Source: Emydura subglobosa (taxonomy: Eukaryota; Chordata; Testudines; Chelidae). Taken from it: a stretch of DNA of 64,000 nucleotides. The stretch is from assembly GCA_007922225.1 (NCBI GenBank), contig ML679966.1, positions 36,336,793-36,400,792 of the forward strand, given 5' to 3'. Position numbers and translations under genes: made by a program. Below the pieces are notes generated by a model. That model had not been told where the DNA came from. It worked only from the letters and a program-made list of their open reading frames with translations, and ran no database searches. This document shows positions 35,601 to 46,706 of the stretch, piece by piece; within the stretch, counting starts at the first letter, position 1; each line of letters begins with the position of its first letter.

Positions 35601-36640
35601 TCTCTAGCCCCTTTTCCACTGCCCTTACCCCAGCCCTCCTGGATTACAACCCCTTCCAATACTTCCTCCTGTTCTCCTTTTAGCCTCCAACACCTTCTTC
35701 TCTTCCCTCAAATGAGAGCCTTGCAGGAGGGAATCAGATCTGGCTTCCCTCCATATCCCCTGGGTTTCTTCTATACTAGAGCTGCAGTGCAGCTGTAGGC
35801 TTCCCTGAGGCAGCAACCATCTTGCACCTCTCACCCAAGTCTACAGCTGACCTTCTGAGGCTCCACAAGGGGGAATGAGAGAGCTAATTAGGCCGGGAAG
35901 CACCGGGGCATGATAAAAGGCTGGATAGCTCAGTTAGAGGGAGACTGCTGAGGAGAAAGGAAGCCCCTGAGCAGTAGAGCTCCCAGGACTCTGAACCAGG
36001 CAAGAGCTGTGCTCCAGGAGTAAGAAGCCTACATTAGGCAGGAGCCAGGCTCCTGCTGGATGGAGATTGAACTAGGCAGAATCTGTGCTCTAGAGCCAAA
36101 CAGAAACTGTGCTCCCAGGATAGGAATTTGGGTTAAGCAGAAAGCAAGTTCCTAGGGTAGAGAGACTAAAGGGGGATTCTGGGAACAGATTGCTTCCTGG
36201 GGAGCCTACTAGGTCAGGGAGCCTGGAAAAAATACTTCAAGACGGGGAGGGTTTTAGTGGGAGAGTCATGGTGGGTACACAGCCCAGAGGCCCCTGCCTA
36301 GTATTTGGGGTGATCCCTGAAAAAGTCCTCCATGGACCCTAATATCAGAGGGAGACTCCACTCAGGCAGCATCAGGAGACTTGAGGCGATAACTAGCTGA
36401 AGCACTTGGCTGGAGGCAAATACTAAACTCAAAACAGATGACAGACAGATTAGGACTGACTGACTGAGTCCCTACCTTAGGAAGCTGAGAGAGAACAATG
36501 TCCTGTATGCCTGCAAGGAACACTGCTAAATAAAGGAGATCCTCCAGGCAGGATGCTTTTTAATAACAAAAACTGGTCTGCACGTGTTCATATTCTGGGT
36601 GAAAAATCAAGGCAGGACTCACCTGCAGTACCACAACTGA
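35600..36640 (+). mobile_element. Possible LTR with poly(A) signal, plus orientation
   Basis: 'gggcatgataaaaggctgg' (about 35908) looks like a TATA-box region. It is followed by a repetitive purine-rich stretch with several 'agctgtgctcc'/'aatctgtgctc'/'aaactgtgctcc' copies (36005-36115). 'ctaaataaaggag' (about 36527) gives a poly(A) signal. Similar layouts occur in other LTRs in this window. Boundaries are unclear and the segment might comprise two adjoining repeats. Confidence 0.4.
36000..36150 (+). repeat. Imperfect short tandem repeats within LTR
   Basis: Three or four degenerate copies of a unit containing 'caagagctgtgctccaggag', then variants 'caggagccaggctcctgctg', 'gcagaatctgtgctctaga' and 'cagaaactgtgctcccagga'. 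Period is about 35-45 bases. Such internal repetition is common in LTR U3 regions. Confidence 0.55.
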
Positions 36641-37440
36641 CTGCATGGGGATGTGCTGGTGTGTGCTATAATGTTTGAAACTCTGGCCATAGCTAAAATA
36701 CTAAACAAGCAGACTCGTTTTATTCCAGCTATGATACTGCAGGGTTTTCTGAGTAGTGAGACTAATTTTAAAAATTATATCAAGTTTCAAGAGGCACCAT
36801 CTACTTCTAGAGCTGCATTGTAAAAGAATTAGACTCCTTAAATCTGTTTCTTCAAGTAGCTGTTGAAAGGGCTCAGTGGAAAAAATTATTTGGCTTTATT
36901 TAGTTCTCTCTTCTTGAGTCATGCTGTTATATATAGGGGGATATTAGAGTAGCGTGAGTGTGACTTTTCTTTTGGCCTGTCTCTTACAAAATTGAATCTG
37001 TTTTTCAATATTCTATGGCTGTGAAGCACTTTAAAAAATAAATCTGACTTTCTAACCCCAATAATGCACACGTCATTATATCAAATGTGACGGTAGAGTA
37101 GCTTCTAATGGCTATACGTAAAGAATCAGTTTCACTTGCCTTATTCATGGGGCAAAGGCATATTATTCATTCATAATGAAGAAAATTGAATTTCACTCTT
37201 CCCTTGGTCTGTCTTTTTCATAAGAAAGTCTGTTTTGCTCTAGTCTTGTCTCCAGGGTGGCAGCAAATTGCTCTTTATTTTAGAGACAGTAAAAAACTAG
37301 AAGTTTCATGTATTTCTTAATCAATCAATGTAGATTGAGTGGGTGTCTCCAGCTTATAGCCCTGGGGCTACTTGTTGCCTTTGAGTCTCAAAACTGTGGC
37401 CCTTGAGGGCAACTGTGTTTAAAAGAAGACTTTAATGCAT

Positions 37441-37688
37441 TATTGCCAACCCCCAACATTAAAAATTATGAGTTGGGCCCCCAAAAGTCATGAGACGGGC
37501 TTAAAATAATGAAACTTTTAAAAAAAAAACATTTTTATTTACCTTCACATTTTCAAGCTTTCCTCTGCAACCATGAAGACTAGAAACTTGCTTTGGGTTT
37601 TAATGAACGCTGAGATCCTTGCATATGCCCAGGACTTCAGTAGCCAGGGCTTTAAGAAGTACTTCAAATATCACAAGAGTTGGCAGCA
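37441..37688. mobile_element. TIR element with 'ttgccaac...gttggca' ends
   Basis: The left end has 'attgccaaccccc'; the right end has 'agagttggcagcact', inverted relative to the left. Inside, 'aattatgagttggg' and 'agtcatgagacggg' are characteristic of an old amniote TIR repeat. It contains an A-run at about 37521-37530. No coding frame. Confidence 0.5.
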
Positions 37689-37857
37689 CTGAGTATGAAT
37701 TGAAATGTGTTTCCTGAGCCAGGCCCTGTGATTTTTAAATCAGGCTCCACATCACCCCCAACCGGCATTTGCCATCTCCTATAGCTCTGGACTCAGTCTC
37801 TAAGGCCCATCCCCACAAAAGGATACAACTATAATATATACAGTTTTCTACTACATG

Positions 37858-38000
37858 CAATGGTGTTGTCTCTCTAATATCCTGGGACAAAATGGCTACA
37901 AGGTGGGTGAGGTAAATATCTTTTATTGGATCAACTTCTGTTAGTGAAAGAAACAAGCTTACATGGAGCTCTTCTTCACGTCTGGGAAATCTACCCAGTA
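37858..38000 (+). repeat. Turtle-type interspersed repeat fragment
   Basis: 'gtctctctaatatcctggga' followed by 'caaaatggctacaaggtggg', 'tgaggtaaatatcttttatt' and 'ggatcaacttctgttagtg' is a sequence I recognise as recurrent in turtle and other sauropsid genomes. I do not know its classification. The GC-rich sequence to about 38250 may be part of it or an adjacent insertion. Confidence 0.5.
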
Positions 38001-38969
38001 GAATCAATGTGTGAGGTGGGAGCATGTGTGGTCATGTTCCCCTCCCTCCCCCCCCCCCGATTTCTGCCAAGGTTTGCTGGCCAGGACCCCTCCCTGTGTG
38101 CCAGCTTCTGGAGCTGGCGAGCTGTGGCCGCAGGGAGAGGCAGCAGCAAACAGCTGGGAAGTGCAGGGAGGGGTCATTGATGGTAAGAGGGGGGAGGCAT
38201 GCCTGAGGGAGGATGTGACTCAAGTTCTTTGGGACGGGGGAGGGCAAACCTTTAAATTGGGCTCCCCCATTATCAGCAGGTATGAGTCATCTCTAGTACC
38301 CAGAGTGTCATGGCTAAATACAAGGTGGAACAGATTGTTTAGCATAAGCAGTTAGCCCATTTCAAGGTACCATTCTAGGTGAAATGACCATTAACACCCC
38401 TCCATTCATGGTGAATGTGGGAAGGAGGAGATGGGGTTAGTGAGTTAGTACCTTTAGAGTCAAGACTAGGAACCAGAACTCATGACTCTCAGTCCTACTT
38501 TTTAGCTGCTAGGCAGAGTGTCCTCTCAGAAAAGTATAACATAGACAGCTTGAACATCTTAAATAGAGGTGCACTCAAGATCCCAAGCCAGCCTCATGAC
38601 ATCCAAATACTCTCCCTACTACTGGCACAATACATTCAGTGCTCCTGTTTATACTTTAACACTTAATATATGTCCTAAGAGTAGCCTGCACACAAAGTAA
38701 AGTAAAAAGCAACCATCATGTGCTGGCTTCAGCTTATTTGATTCAGACCATCTGCTAGGCTAATTAAAGAGAATTGACCTCATTTTATCACAGGTACATT
38801 TTCACCTGTTCTATTTGCAAATACCTGGAACTTGTCACTTGTTCAATTTTGGCCCATCCTTCCCCAGATAATATCTACTAGGAAGTTAACACTTCTTTGC
38901 CAAGGGTTCTGCTTGTGTATGACCAGAGCCAAAAGAACATTTATTTCATACAGAAACTATTAATAGTAT

Positions 38970-39180
38970 TCAACATGCATATCACACTTCACATTTTTTG
39001 AAGAAGTGTACAAAAGCTATGTAATCTTTACAGTCTTACAGGCAATTAAGTATGATTATACTTTACTGTACAGATGGGGAATCTGAGGCAGAGAAGAAAA
39101 GAAGCTTGCCCACAGCATTAGAAATTGGGTTCTCCAGATTCTTAACCCTGTGCTCATCCCTTCACACCATGCTGCTTCCC
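38970..39180 (+). mobile_element. MIR/CORE-SINE copy
   Basis: 'ctgtacagatggggaatctg' followed by 'aggcagagaagaaaagaagc' and 'ttgcccacagcattagaaat' matches the MIR 3' half (cattttacagatgaggaaac-type core, then the 'cttgcccaaggtcaca' region). The tail 'tcttaaccctgtgctcatcc' also fits. Upstream similarity is weak. Confidence 0.65.
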
Positions 39181-39643
39181 TAAAGTAATAAACATACTGT
39201 TATACTTCCTTGTCTGGGATGGTTGTTTCTTGCTGTGGGGTATATACAAATTGCTATAAGCCTTTAAAAATTGAAGACATGTATATTCAATCATCTCTTT
39301 CTGCTATGTTTTATTGCCCATAAAATCTTTATAATTTAACGTGATAATTCATTAATAATTTCATTTATGCATAATTTATTCTTAATTTAACAGTAAACTC
39401 TCTAGACAAAATCCATATTCAAACTTTTCTTGACAATTTTAAAATACAAGTTTAATACATATGCTAATTTGTTGAGAAGATATGCTATACTTCATTATGA
39501 ATGAAATTAGTTTTTAATCAAATAAACCCACTCTGAGGTCATGATACACATTTCTTTTTATCTTGACTGTAAGGTATGCAAGCACACAATTTTAAAAAAT
39601 CCTGGTCCATATGGATAAATTATTTTATTATATATGTACAACA

Positions 39644-39644
<1 letters not shown>

Positions 39645-39680
<36 letters not shown>
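39645..39680. repeat. (CA)n microsatellite
   Basis: A perfect run of about 18 CA units, abutting the recognisable start of the LINE reverse transcriptase at about 39682. Confidence 0.95.
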
Positions 39681-39681
<1 letters not shown>

Positions 39682-39682
<1 letters not shown>

Positions 39683-41262
39683 GACTGTGACAATTATCGA
39701 GGTATTGCCCTCCTCTCCATTGCTGGGAAGATTCTTGCTAAGATCTTACTGAATCGTCTGCTTCCTCTTGCAGAGAAAATACTTCCAGAGTCCTTGTGTG
39801 GCTTTTGACCATGATGAGGCACCACTAACATGATTTTCACAGCTAGGCAGATCCAGAAAAAAAGTCAAGAACACCACCAGGAGCTGTATATGTCCTTTAT
39901 CGATCTGACTAAAGTCTTTGACTCTGTCAACCATGCAGCTTTGTGGAAAATCGTGTCAAAGTTTGGCTGTCCAAGCAAATTTACCACCATTGTAAGACTC
40001 CCCCATGACCTCCATCCTGTGCAGTGGCTTTACCTTTGAGCCCTTTGCCATCCAAACTGGCATAAAGCAAGGATGTGTGCTGACACCACTCTCTTGTCCA
40101 TTTTCCTAGCAGCTATGCAAATGCTTATCCAAGACCGTCTGCCACAGGGCATTGGTATCCAATATCAGACGGACAGCAACCTCTTCAATCTCTCTCACCT
40201 CCATGCCAGAACTAAACTACCATAGGCAACAATAACCAAACTTCAGCATGCATATGATTGTGCTGTAGTTGCACACTCAAAGGAGGATCTACAAATAGCC
40301 CTTAACTGCTTCTCTGAAACTTACAAAAGCTTAGGGTTAACCCTGAACAACAACAAAACAAAAGTTTTCCACTAGCCTGCTCCCAGTCAATCATCAGACC
40401 CAGCAAGGAAGATCCACATTGACAGAAAGGAACTGGAAAATGTAGAACACTTTGCCTACCTTGGCAGCCATCTCTTACAGAGGGCAAACATAGATGTCGA
40501 GATTCAGCACAGAATCTACTATGCTAGGCTTGCCTTTGGCAAGACTGTCTTGCCGGGTATTCAACAACCACAACATCAGAACACACACTACACTTTTAGT
40601 TTACAAAATGGTAGTAACCCCAACTCTCTTCTACAGCTGCAAGATGTGGGTGACCTACAAAAAACACCTGAAAAACCTGGAATGCCAGCACGAGCACTTT
40701 CTTCAGAAGAGCTGCAACATAAAGTGGAAGGATTGCCACACTAATGGCAGTATCCTCACAGATGCCAACATCTTCAGTATTGAAGCCCTGATTATCCAGC
40801 ATCAGTTGAGGTGGAGTAGGCACCGTGTGTGCATGCCTACCAAAACAATTGCTCTATGCCCAGCTCACAAAAGACGAAAGGAAATGAGGAAGCCAAAAGA
40901 AATGCTTTAAAGACACCCTCTAGAAAAGCATAGAGAGATGTGTCATCGACATCGCACACTGGGAGACAGTAGCCCAAAATAGGGCTACTGACAAAGACTT
41001 GTCAGAGAAGGAACAACCACTTTTGAGGAACATCACCTTGCCCTGGTCGCAGAAAAATGCCAGAAAAGGACAGACAACTGTCATGCAGCAATCGTGGCCC
41101 AACCCTGCTTTGGCAATACCACCTTCAACATCTGCCAACGAGTCTGAGGCTCCAGAACTGGACTCCTCAGTCATCAGAGGACTCGTATAAAATAAAACCT
41201 GTGAAAGAGATCATCCTCAACCAACCAGGGATCGCCAACAATGCCATTAAAATTTGAGATGC
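39682..41262 (+). mobile_element. Degenerate LINE: RT plus C-terminal region
   Basis: The 5'-truncated LINE opens directly in reverse transcriptase with 'NYRGIALLSIAGKILAKILL', then 'ESLCGF'. Motif A is 'FIDLTKVFDSV' (39895-39930). It continues with 'IKQGCVLTP'. Motif C is damaged: 'AYDCAVVAHS' is seen where relatives have YADD followed by CALVAHS, about one codon being lost. Downstream come 'NVEHFAYLGSHLLQRANIDV', 'IIQHQLRWSRHRVCMPTKTI', and a last part with the remains of a C-terminal zinc finger ('SRTGLLSHQRTR'). Several frameshifts and stops. It clearly differs from the LINE at 14.7-16.8 kb and from the RTE at 45.3-48.8 kb. Clade not resolved. Confidence 0.8.
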
Positions 41263-41477
41263 AGCATCTTAATCCCCTCTCATCTTACTGCAATGATAAA
41301 TCAATGAAGCATGAGAACATCAAGTCTTTTGTCTTGAATTATGGAGAATTTGGGGTTTCCCTGCAGTTTGTCACAGAAAATAAGCCTTTCTAGTGGTTTG
41401 ATGTAATGTACTAACTTTGTTTTACTACAGTTGTGTTCATTTCCAAAGGGAATAATACATCAGCTGTTATGTATTGT

Positions 41478-41528
41478 ATGTGTGCGCGCGCGCATGCGCA
41501 CACATACGCACGCACACACACACGCACC
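41478..41528. repeat. Alternating purine-pyrimidine tract (Z-DNA prone)
   Basis: 'tgtgtgcgcgcgcgcatgcg' leads into 'cacacatacgcacgcacaca' and further CA units. The tract alternates purine and pyrimidine for about 45 bases and includes a (GC)n core, the classic composition for left-handed DNA. Confidence 0.85.
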
Positions 41529-41568
41529 CTCCCACCAATTTCTGACCTAAAGAACTCACAATGAAAAG

Positions 41569-41697
41569 CCCTGATCCTGTAAGTTGTTCTGCATGGATGG
41601 ACCCAAGTTTATGCAGAAACCCTCTTGATGTCAATGGGGCTCTGTATCAGCATAAATGTCCAGTTGTCCAGTGCAGATAGCAAGATCAGGACCTATG
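41569..41697. repeat. Palindromic dispersed repeat (about 130 bp)
   Basis: The left end 'gccctgatcctgtaagttg' faces the right end 'agatagcaagatcaggacct'. Between them 'cccaagtttatgcagaaacc' and 'gtatcagcataaatgtcc' are roughly inverted around 'gatgtcaatggggctct'. This is the most complete copy of the dispersed 'ttgaagtcaatggg' family in the window. Likely a very old non-autonomous DNA element. Confidence 0.6.
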
Positions 41698-41829
41698 ATA
41701 TCCAAACACTTAACTGAGAAGGTATGGGACCCAAATGAGAACTTTATATTCGCCCCTCTCCAGATCTGAGCAGCCCTGCATTCTGGGAAATATGAGATCC
41801 AGATTAAACTGTAGGGGCTATGGCCTCTA

Positions 41830-43510
41830 ATGTTAAGTTTTCACTTTGTAAGCCAGTAATAAAAATGCAGTGTGGTTTCTACCAAAGGTATATTTGGACA
41901 GACTAATGGATCTTCAGGTACAGACCTTATGTCTGGAAAAGGCACTGGCGCTTTCAAATGGTGCTAATAAACATCTAATGGGGGCCCCCAGAAAATGAGA
42001 CCATTAACTCTGGAAGGGTAGGAGGCGGCACAAGTGAATTTTGATGTTCTGGGCTGTTGCCTTCCAGCTCTTTGCAGCCCTACCCTGGTAAGCCAGCACA
42101 GAGCTGACAGGCTGTTGGCACCTGTGGGAGAAGAGGCTTGCCAAAGACAGAAACCAGCCTCAAGAATACACAATGTTTGAGAGAAGGTCTAACTCCAATT
42201 TCCTTTAGTGTGGTGAGGAGTAACAGTGCAGCAGGCAGCAACATAACCCTCTCCAGCCTGCCATACCGGAAATACTCAGCTTGCCTGCACACTAAATACA
42301 TCTTCTTCCCCTCAGTTCAAAGGTTCTAGAACTGCATTTTCCAAATCTATTTCTCATTTTTTAGTTCTCTGTTACAGTGTCTAGCTCCTACAATTCAGCA
42401 TATGCATTGTGTTCATAAACATCATGTAGAAATTCTTTACTTACTGCCCCCTTCCCTGCTTAGCAATCTCAGCAGTACTAGCATTTTTTCCTTTGTTTCC
42501 CCAGTAGAATGGGAAAATATTACATATATCCAAACTCTTCTTTTGCATTCCATGCAAACTCACATCATTCAATGAGATTTGCAAAGCATATCAGTCAGGC
42601 CAAACTTTGGTTCATACATTGTATTTGTATATCATATATATGGAGTTAGTTATTCTTTTGACCCATACAGTGTATATTAATACTTCTCTAGGTTCAACCC
42701 ACTGCAAATTCACATACAATAACTGACTAGTGCTGATATGGTACTAAAAGGATCTCTCATCCCCAGCTGAAACCTTCTTCTCTCAAGGAAAGCTGGAGCA
42801 TATGTAGTAGATGTGCCTTGCAGTATGCCCAGGTGGTCAATGCACTCATATTTGTTAGATCCGTGGGAAAAAGTAAATGCCATTTTGACTACCCTTCCCC
42901 AAACATCCTAGTTTATACGGAAAGTGAACTTGAGCAATCCAGTAGATCTCAAATGGCGTGGTATCACACCAAGGGCTCCTTCCTCAAACCCTCATTCATA
43001 CAAGTAGTTGCCTTCAGTGGGACTACTCACATGAGAAAAGATTTTTAGGATGGAGCCCCAAGACAGAAGAGGTCTCTAAGCTACTAAGGGACAGCTCTTC
43101 AACTGGTGTGAATTGTCATTGCTTTGTCGCAAAGGAACTATGACAATTTATACCATTTGAGAAGCTTCCACCCTCACCACAGGTTTAAACCATGAAGGGT
43201 TGTTTAGAATGAAGCTAAGACTTGGAATGCACCTGGAAACCAACTGGCAGCCAATGCAGCCTCTAGTGTTGTGATATGACTTCCGTACACCCTGCTGCTG
43301 AGTAAGTGGGCAGATGCATTCTACACATGCTAAAATTTGGAGTGGTCAAGCACAGATCCAAATTAAACATGGTGCAGTAATCCAGTCTGGAGATGACAAG
43401 AGTAGGAATGATTTATATTCCACTTGCAAAGCACAGCTGAAGAAGGCATTTTTGCTTCTGTAGCTATTTAGAAATTGAGAAGCAATCATTGATACAATAG
43501 GGCTCCTTTA
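41830..43510. other. No recognisable gene
   Basis: No supported coding region. A short segment near 43012 ('cagtgggactactcacatga') is a fragment of the dispersed repeat family that is more complete at 62108-62240. Nothing else was assigned. Confidence 0.45.
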
Positions 43511-43517
43511 GTGTATC

Positions 43518-44592
43518 TGTAGGCGTGTGGCCCGACCCAGCTGGGGGGGGTGGCAGTTGTTCCTCGGGCCCAGGCTCCAAGGAAGACCACAGCGCCTTAG
43601 TCTACAGTGGGAAAAAGCTAGCGATTGGTGAGTCTAGAGCCCCCGGCTTTTCAAGAGGCAGGGCTGACAAGCAGTCTGTTGCCCCCACCCTCAGGCAGAG
43701 CAGGGCAGGCAAAGTAGTCATAGCCCCCAGCCTTTGAACAGGCGACAAAGCTCAGTATCCTCTGGCAGGAAGATTCAAAGGAGCCAAGCACTCCCAGGGT
43801 GGCTAGGGAAGGGGGGAGATGGATGCAGGCCCAACTGACTCCACTGCGTCCCACCCAGGGCCCTATCAGTGGCAAAGCAGTTTGCCACTGCGTCAGCGGG
43901 GCTCCAGCCACAACACGCTGACTGGTTTGCCCACAGAATCAGCCAAACTATATTCGGCTATCCCTTGGCTACTTCCTCCCACCCTGTACCCGGGTACCTG
44001 CAGCCAGGGGGTCTTCTTCCGGGTCGCTGGGGTAGACCGCGAGCAGGAGCCCACGAGTCCCTCACTGTCGACTGGTGGCAGGTCTGGAAACGCCTCAGGG
44101 TTGGCAGTGGAGGGCAGCTCCTCCAGGTCACAGGGTCCCAGCGGGACCTCCAGTACACCAGGCGCATGCAGCTCCAGTGGGTCCCTGGCAATGGGCAGCT
44201 CCTCTAGGTCAGGGCTGGCCTCAGGGGGTTTCTTCCAATAAGTGGTCTCAGGTAGCTCTTCCCAGCTACTAGGGTCTGTCGGCTCTTCCCAGTCGCTAGG
44301 GCCCAGCGGCCCGGGCAGGCTTTGGAGGCGCCGGTCGGTGGAGTGCTTGTTCCGCACAGCCGCGGCGCCTGGGTCAAGCCCAGACTGCAGCCTCAGGGAA
44401 GGCACATCCTTCTCTGGCAGCAGCCTTCCCCTGACTGAGCTCCTAGGCCAGCCTTTTAAGCTTCCCTTTCCTGTCCTGGCTCCACCCCTCTGCTTCCAGG
44501 GTGTTTGCCCAGCAGGGCCTTGTTCTGCCCAGCAGTGGGGTTGCAGCTGTTCCTCAGGCCCAGGCAGAGGAAGGCCACAGCACCTTGCTACA
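43518..44592 (-). mobile_element. Solo LTR (1075 bp) with 5-bp target duplication
   Basis: The ends are 'tgtaggcgtg' and 'ccttgctaca' (perfect 5-bp inverted TGTAG/CTACA). The element is flanked by 'gtatc' on both sides (43513-43517 and 44593-44597). On the minus strand 'aagcttaaaagg' (about 44453-44464) is a TATA-like box, so the LTR probably reads leftward. It is very GC-rich compared with its surroundings. Near each end there is a related about 50-base direct repeat ('tgttcctcgggcccaggctc' and 'tgttcctcaggcccaggcag'). A 243-codon minus-strand frame crosses it and runs out past the LTR end; its product is Pro/Glu-rich with 'EELP' repeats and is best explained as GC-rich LTR sequence. Confidence 0.82.
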
Positions 44593-44639
44593 GTATCTAT
44601 GAATATATCTATGCCTGTGGACACATATATAGATATATG

Positions 44640-45010
44640 GTATATAACTGACCCTTGGAATTTTTGTAACCAATCTGGAATGGTTAAAAAAGGTAATTGG
44701 ATGTCAGTAATTAGAACTGTGCCATTCCCCCATAAGAGAGCTCACAACATCACTGACATCAAAGAGCAGCTGCAGCTAGCCAACGTGACAGCTGACTGAC
44801 CTAACACTTCCTGCTGGGCAAAGGAACGATCATCTTCCATGATGTATTCCTCTGGAAAGACAAGGCAGCTGCTGACCACCCATACTTAGTGCAAAGAGTT
44901 GCTACTCATCCAGTGAGATGTCACAACCTGTTAGTGAAAAGAGAGGTTGGACTGGACAGTTACACTTGGGCAGGAGACACAGTTGTCTTGCAGGATCTCA
45001 CAATCTTCCC
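44640..45010 (+). other. Coding-looking plus-strand segment, unassigned
   Basis: Between the solo LTR and the MITE the plus frame reads 'DPWNFCNQSGMVKKGNWMSV', then 'PHKRAHNITDIKEQLQLANV', with Asn-X-Ser/Thr sites (NQS, NIT, NVT) and Trp/Cys residues, before a stop at about 44797. Further protein-like words follow in other frames. This suggests a decayed glycoprotein or envelope-like remnant, but I cannot match it securely. Confidence 0.25.
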
Positions 45011-45023
45011 CACATATCACTAA

Positions 45024-45308
45024 GTCTTGGTCTACACTGGCAATGGTGGTTGACAGGAGATATGCAAGCTACATAATGTAGCTTGCGTATCTCCTGTCGA
45101 TATACTTACATTTACGTAGCTTGATGTTTTCACTGTGCTGCGTCAACGGAAGATGCCCTCTTGTTGACGCAGTCTTACTCCTTTCGCAGATGTGGATTAA
45201 TGGAATCGACCAGAGAGCGCTCTCATATCGACTGAGTGGGTCTGTGCAGATCCATTCTATTGATGCTGCTGCATCAATTCCTGCTGCCGCAACAGTGAAG
45301 ACATACCC
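45024..45308. mobile_element. Harbinger-type MITE with perfect TAA target duplication
   Basis: The left end 'gtcttggtctacactggc' pairs with the right end 'gcaacagtgaagacataccc' (inverted). TAA lies on both sides (45021-45023 and 45309-45311). Its interior matches the MITE at 19138-19321. Its ends resemble the termini proposed for the fossil Harbinger at 1.95-5.55 kb, so it is a plausible non-autonomous derivative. It contains a nearly perfect 23-bp hairpin at 45052-45098. Its right side cuts into the minus-strand RTE element. Confidence 0.8.
45052..45098. repeat. Near-perfect 23-bp stem hairpin in MITE
   Basis: The left arm 'gacaggagatatgcaagct' plus 'acat' (45052-45074) is the inverted complement of 45076-45098 with one mismatch and a one-base loop. 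It lies asymmetrically inside the MITE and is distinct from its terminal inverted repeats. Confidence 0.92.
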
Positions 45309-46706
45309 TAAGTCATCAGTGGCTCCCTTTGCATACTCTCACTTATCACATCCATGACAACTGCAACAAAAAGGGGCTCAATGCTGACCCTGATGCAGGC
45401 CAACATTTACTGGAAATTCTGTACTGTAGCTCCATTAGTTTTGACTACGGTAATCTTTCCATCATACATATCTTGGATAAAACAGACATATGCTTCTGGC
45501 ACTTCTCTCCATCACAAACTTTACAAAACTAGCTCTTTTGGTACACCACAATCATACACCTTCTTCAGGTCCACAAAGCCCATATTCAGTTGCCATGTCT
45601 TTTCTCTGAACTGCCATGAGGCTTCACAGTGCAAATATGGCATAAATTGTGCTTCTTCCCAGCATGAATTCATACTGACCCTTCTAAATGTTCATCCATT
45701 CCACACAGATAATTTTCAGTCATTTTTTCCCATACTTTCATAGCATGTGACATCAGCTAAATTGGGCAATAATTAGCACACAGTGTAATATCTCCTTTGT
45801 GTTTGAAAACGGGCACCACAAAGCTTTTACACCAATTATTCGGCATTTTCCTTTTCTAAGCATGTCATTGAACAAACTTGATGTTTTCCCTTTCCAATAG
45901 CTTCACCAAATCCATGAGTACTTCATCTGGCTCAGATGCTTTCTCCTTTTTCATTTTCTAAGTGCCTTTGCCACATTTTCCTCACGTATGCAATCTCTCA
46001 TGCCCTGGTTTGACTTACATGTTCTTTATTCCTCCCTTTGGTTCTCCTCATTCATCACTTTTTCAAAATAATTACTCCAAACTTTGTTGATTGGTTCATC
46101 ATTTGTTTGCAATATACCATATTCAGTTCTAATGTAAGCCAACTTATTCACATCCTTCATTTGCTTTCGTGCCTTGGCAAGCCTATAGATGGTCTTCTGT
46201 CCCAAATATCCTTCGAGTTGGTTATATAGCTAAAAGTATGGCCTATGTTGAGTTGCCACAAAACTTAATTTGGCCTTCTCTTTGCTTCTATGCATCTTAT
46301 CACTGCTCAAACCATTGGCCTACCATTTTTAACAGATCTTTTAACTTGAGGATTCTACTGTCCAGTCTTCCTTCTTACCCTTTTTGGCGCTCCTAGGACC
46401 TCATGTGCTGTTTCCAACAAAATTGACTTTTGTTTGAACCAGTTGTCCTCTACGCATCTTTGTGTGTAGTCAGGAAGTCTATGTATTAATCCTTGTTTGA
46501 AGGTTTTTTTTAATCCCATCTTTAAGTTTCCACTACTTAGGCTTCTCCAATGCCCAGGGGTTCAGATGCTTCTGAGGTCTCTGCATTCTGAAGTCATAAG
46601 AGGAAGTCTGTACTGTTTCACACTGCACTCGCCAGGTATTACCTTACACATGATTATGTGTGATCTCTTATATTATTAAAAAGAAATCTATTTGGACTTG
46701 TGGCCT

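Noticed and set aside
36000..36150. Minisatellite as a separate locus
   Set aside because: The degenerate 'gctgtgctcc' units lie within an LTR-like block and look like U3 repeats, so they are listed as part of it.
43893..44624. 243-codon minus-strand open frame (longest in window)
   Set aside because: It lies almost wholly inside a delimited solo LTR and runs out past its end. The sequence is Pro/Glu-rich and repetitive with no domain, so GC content explains its length.
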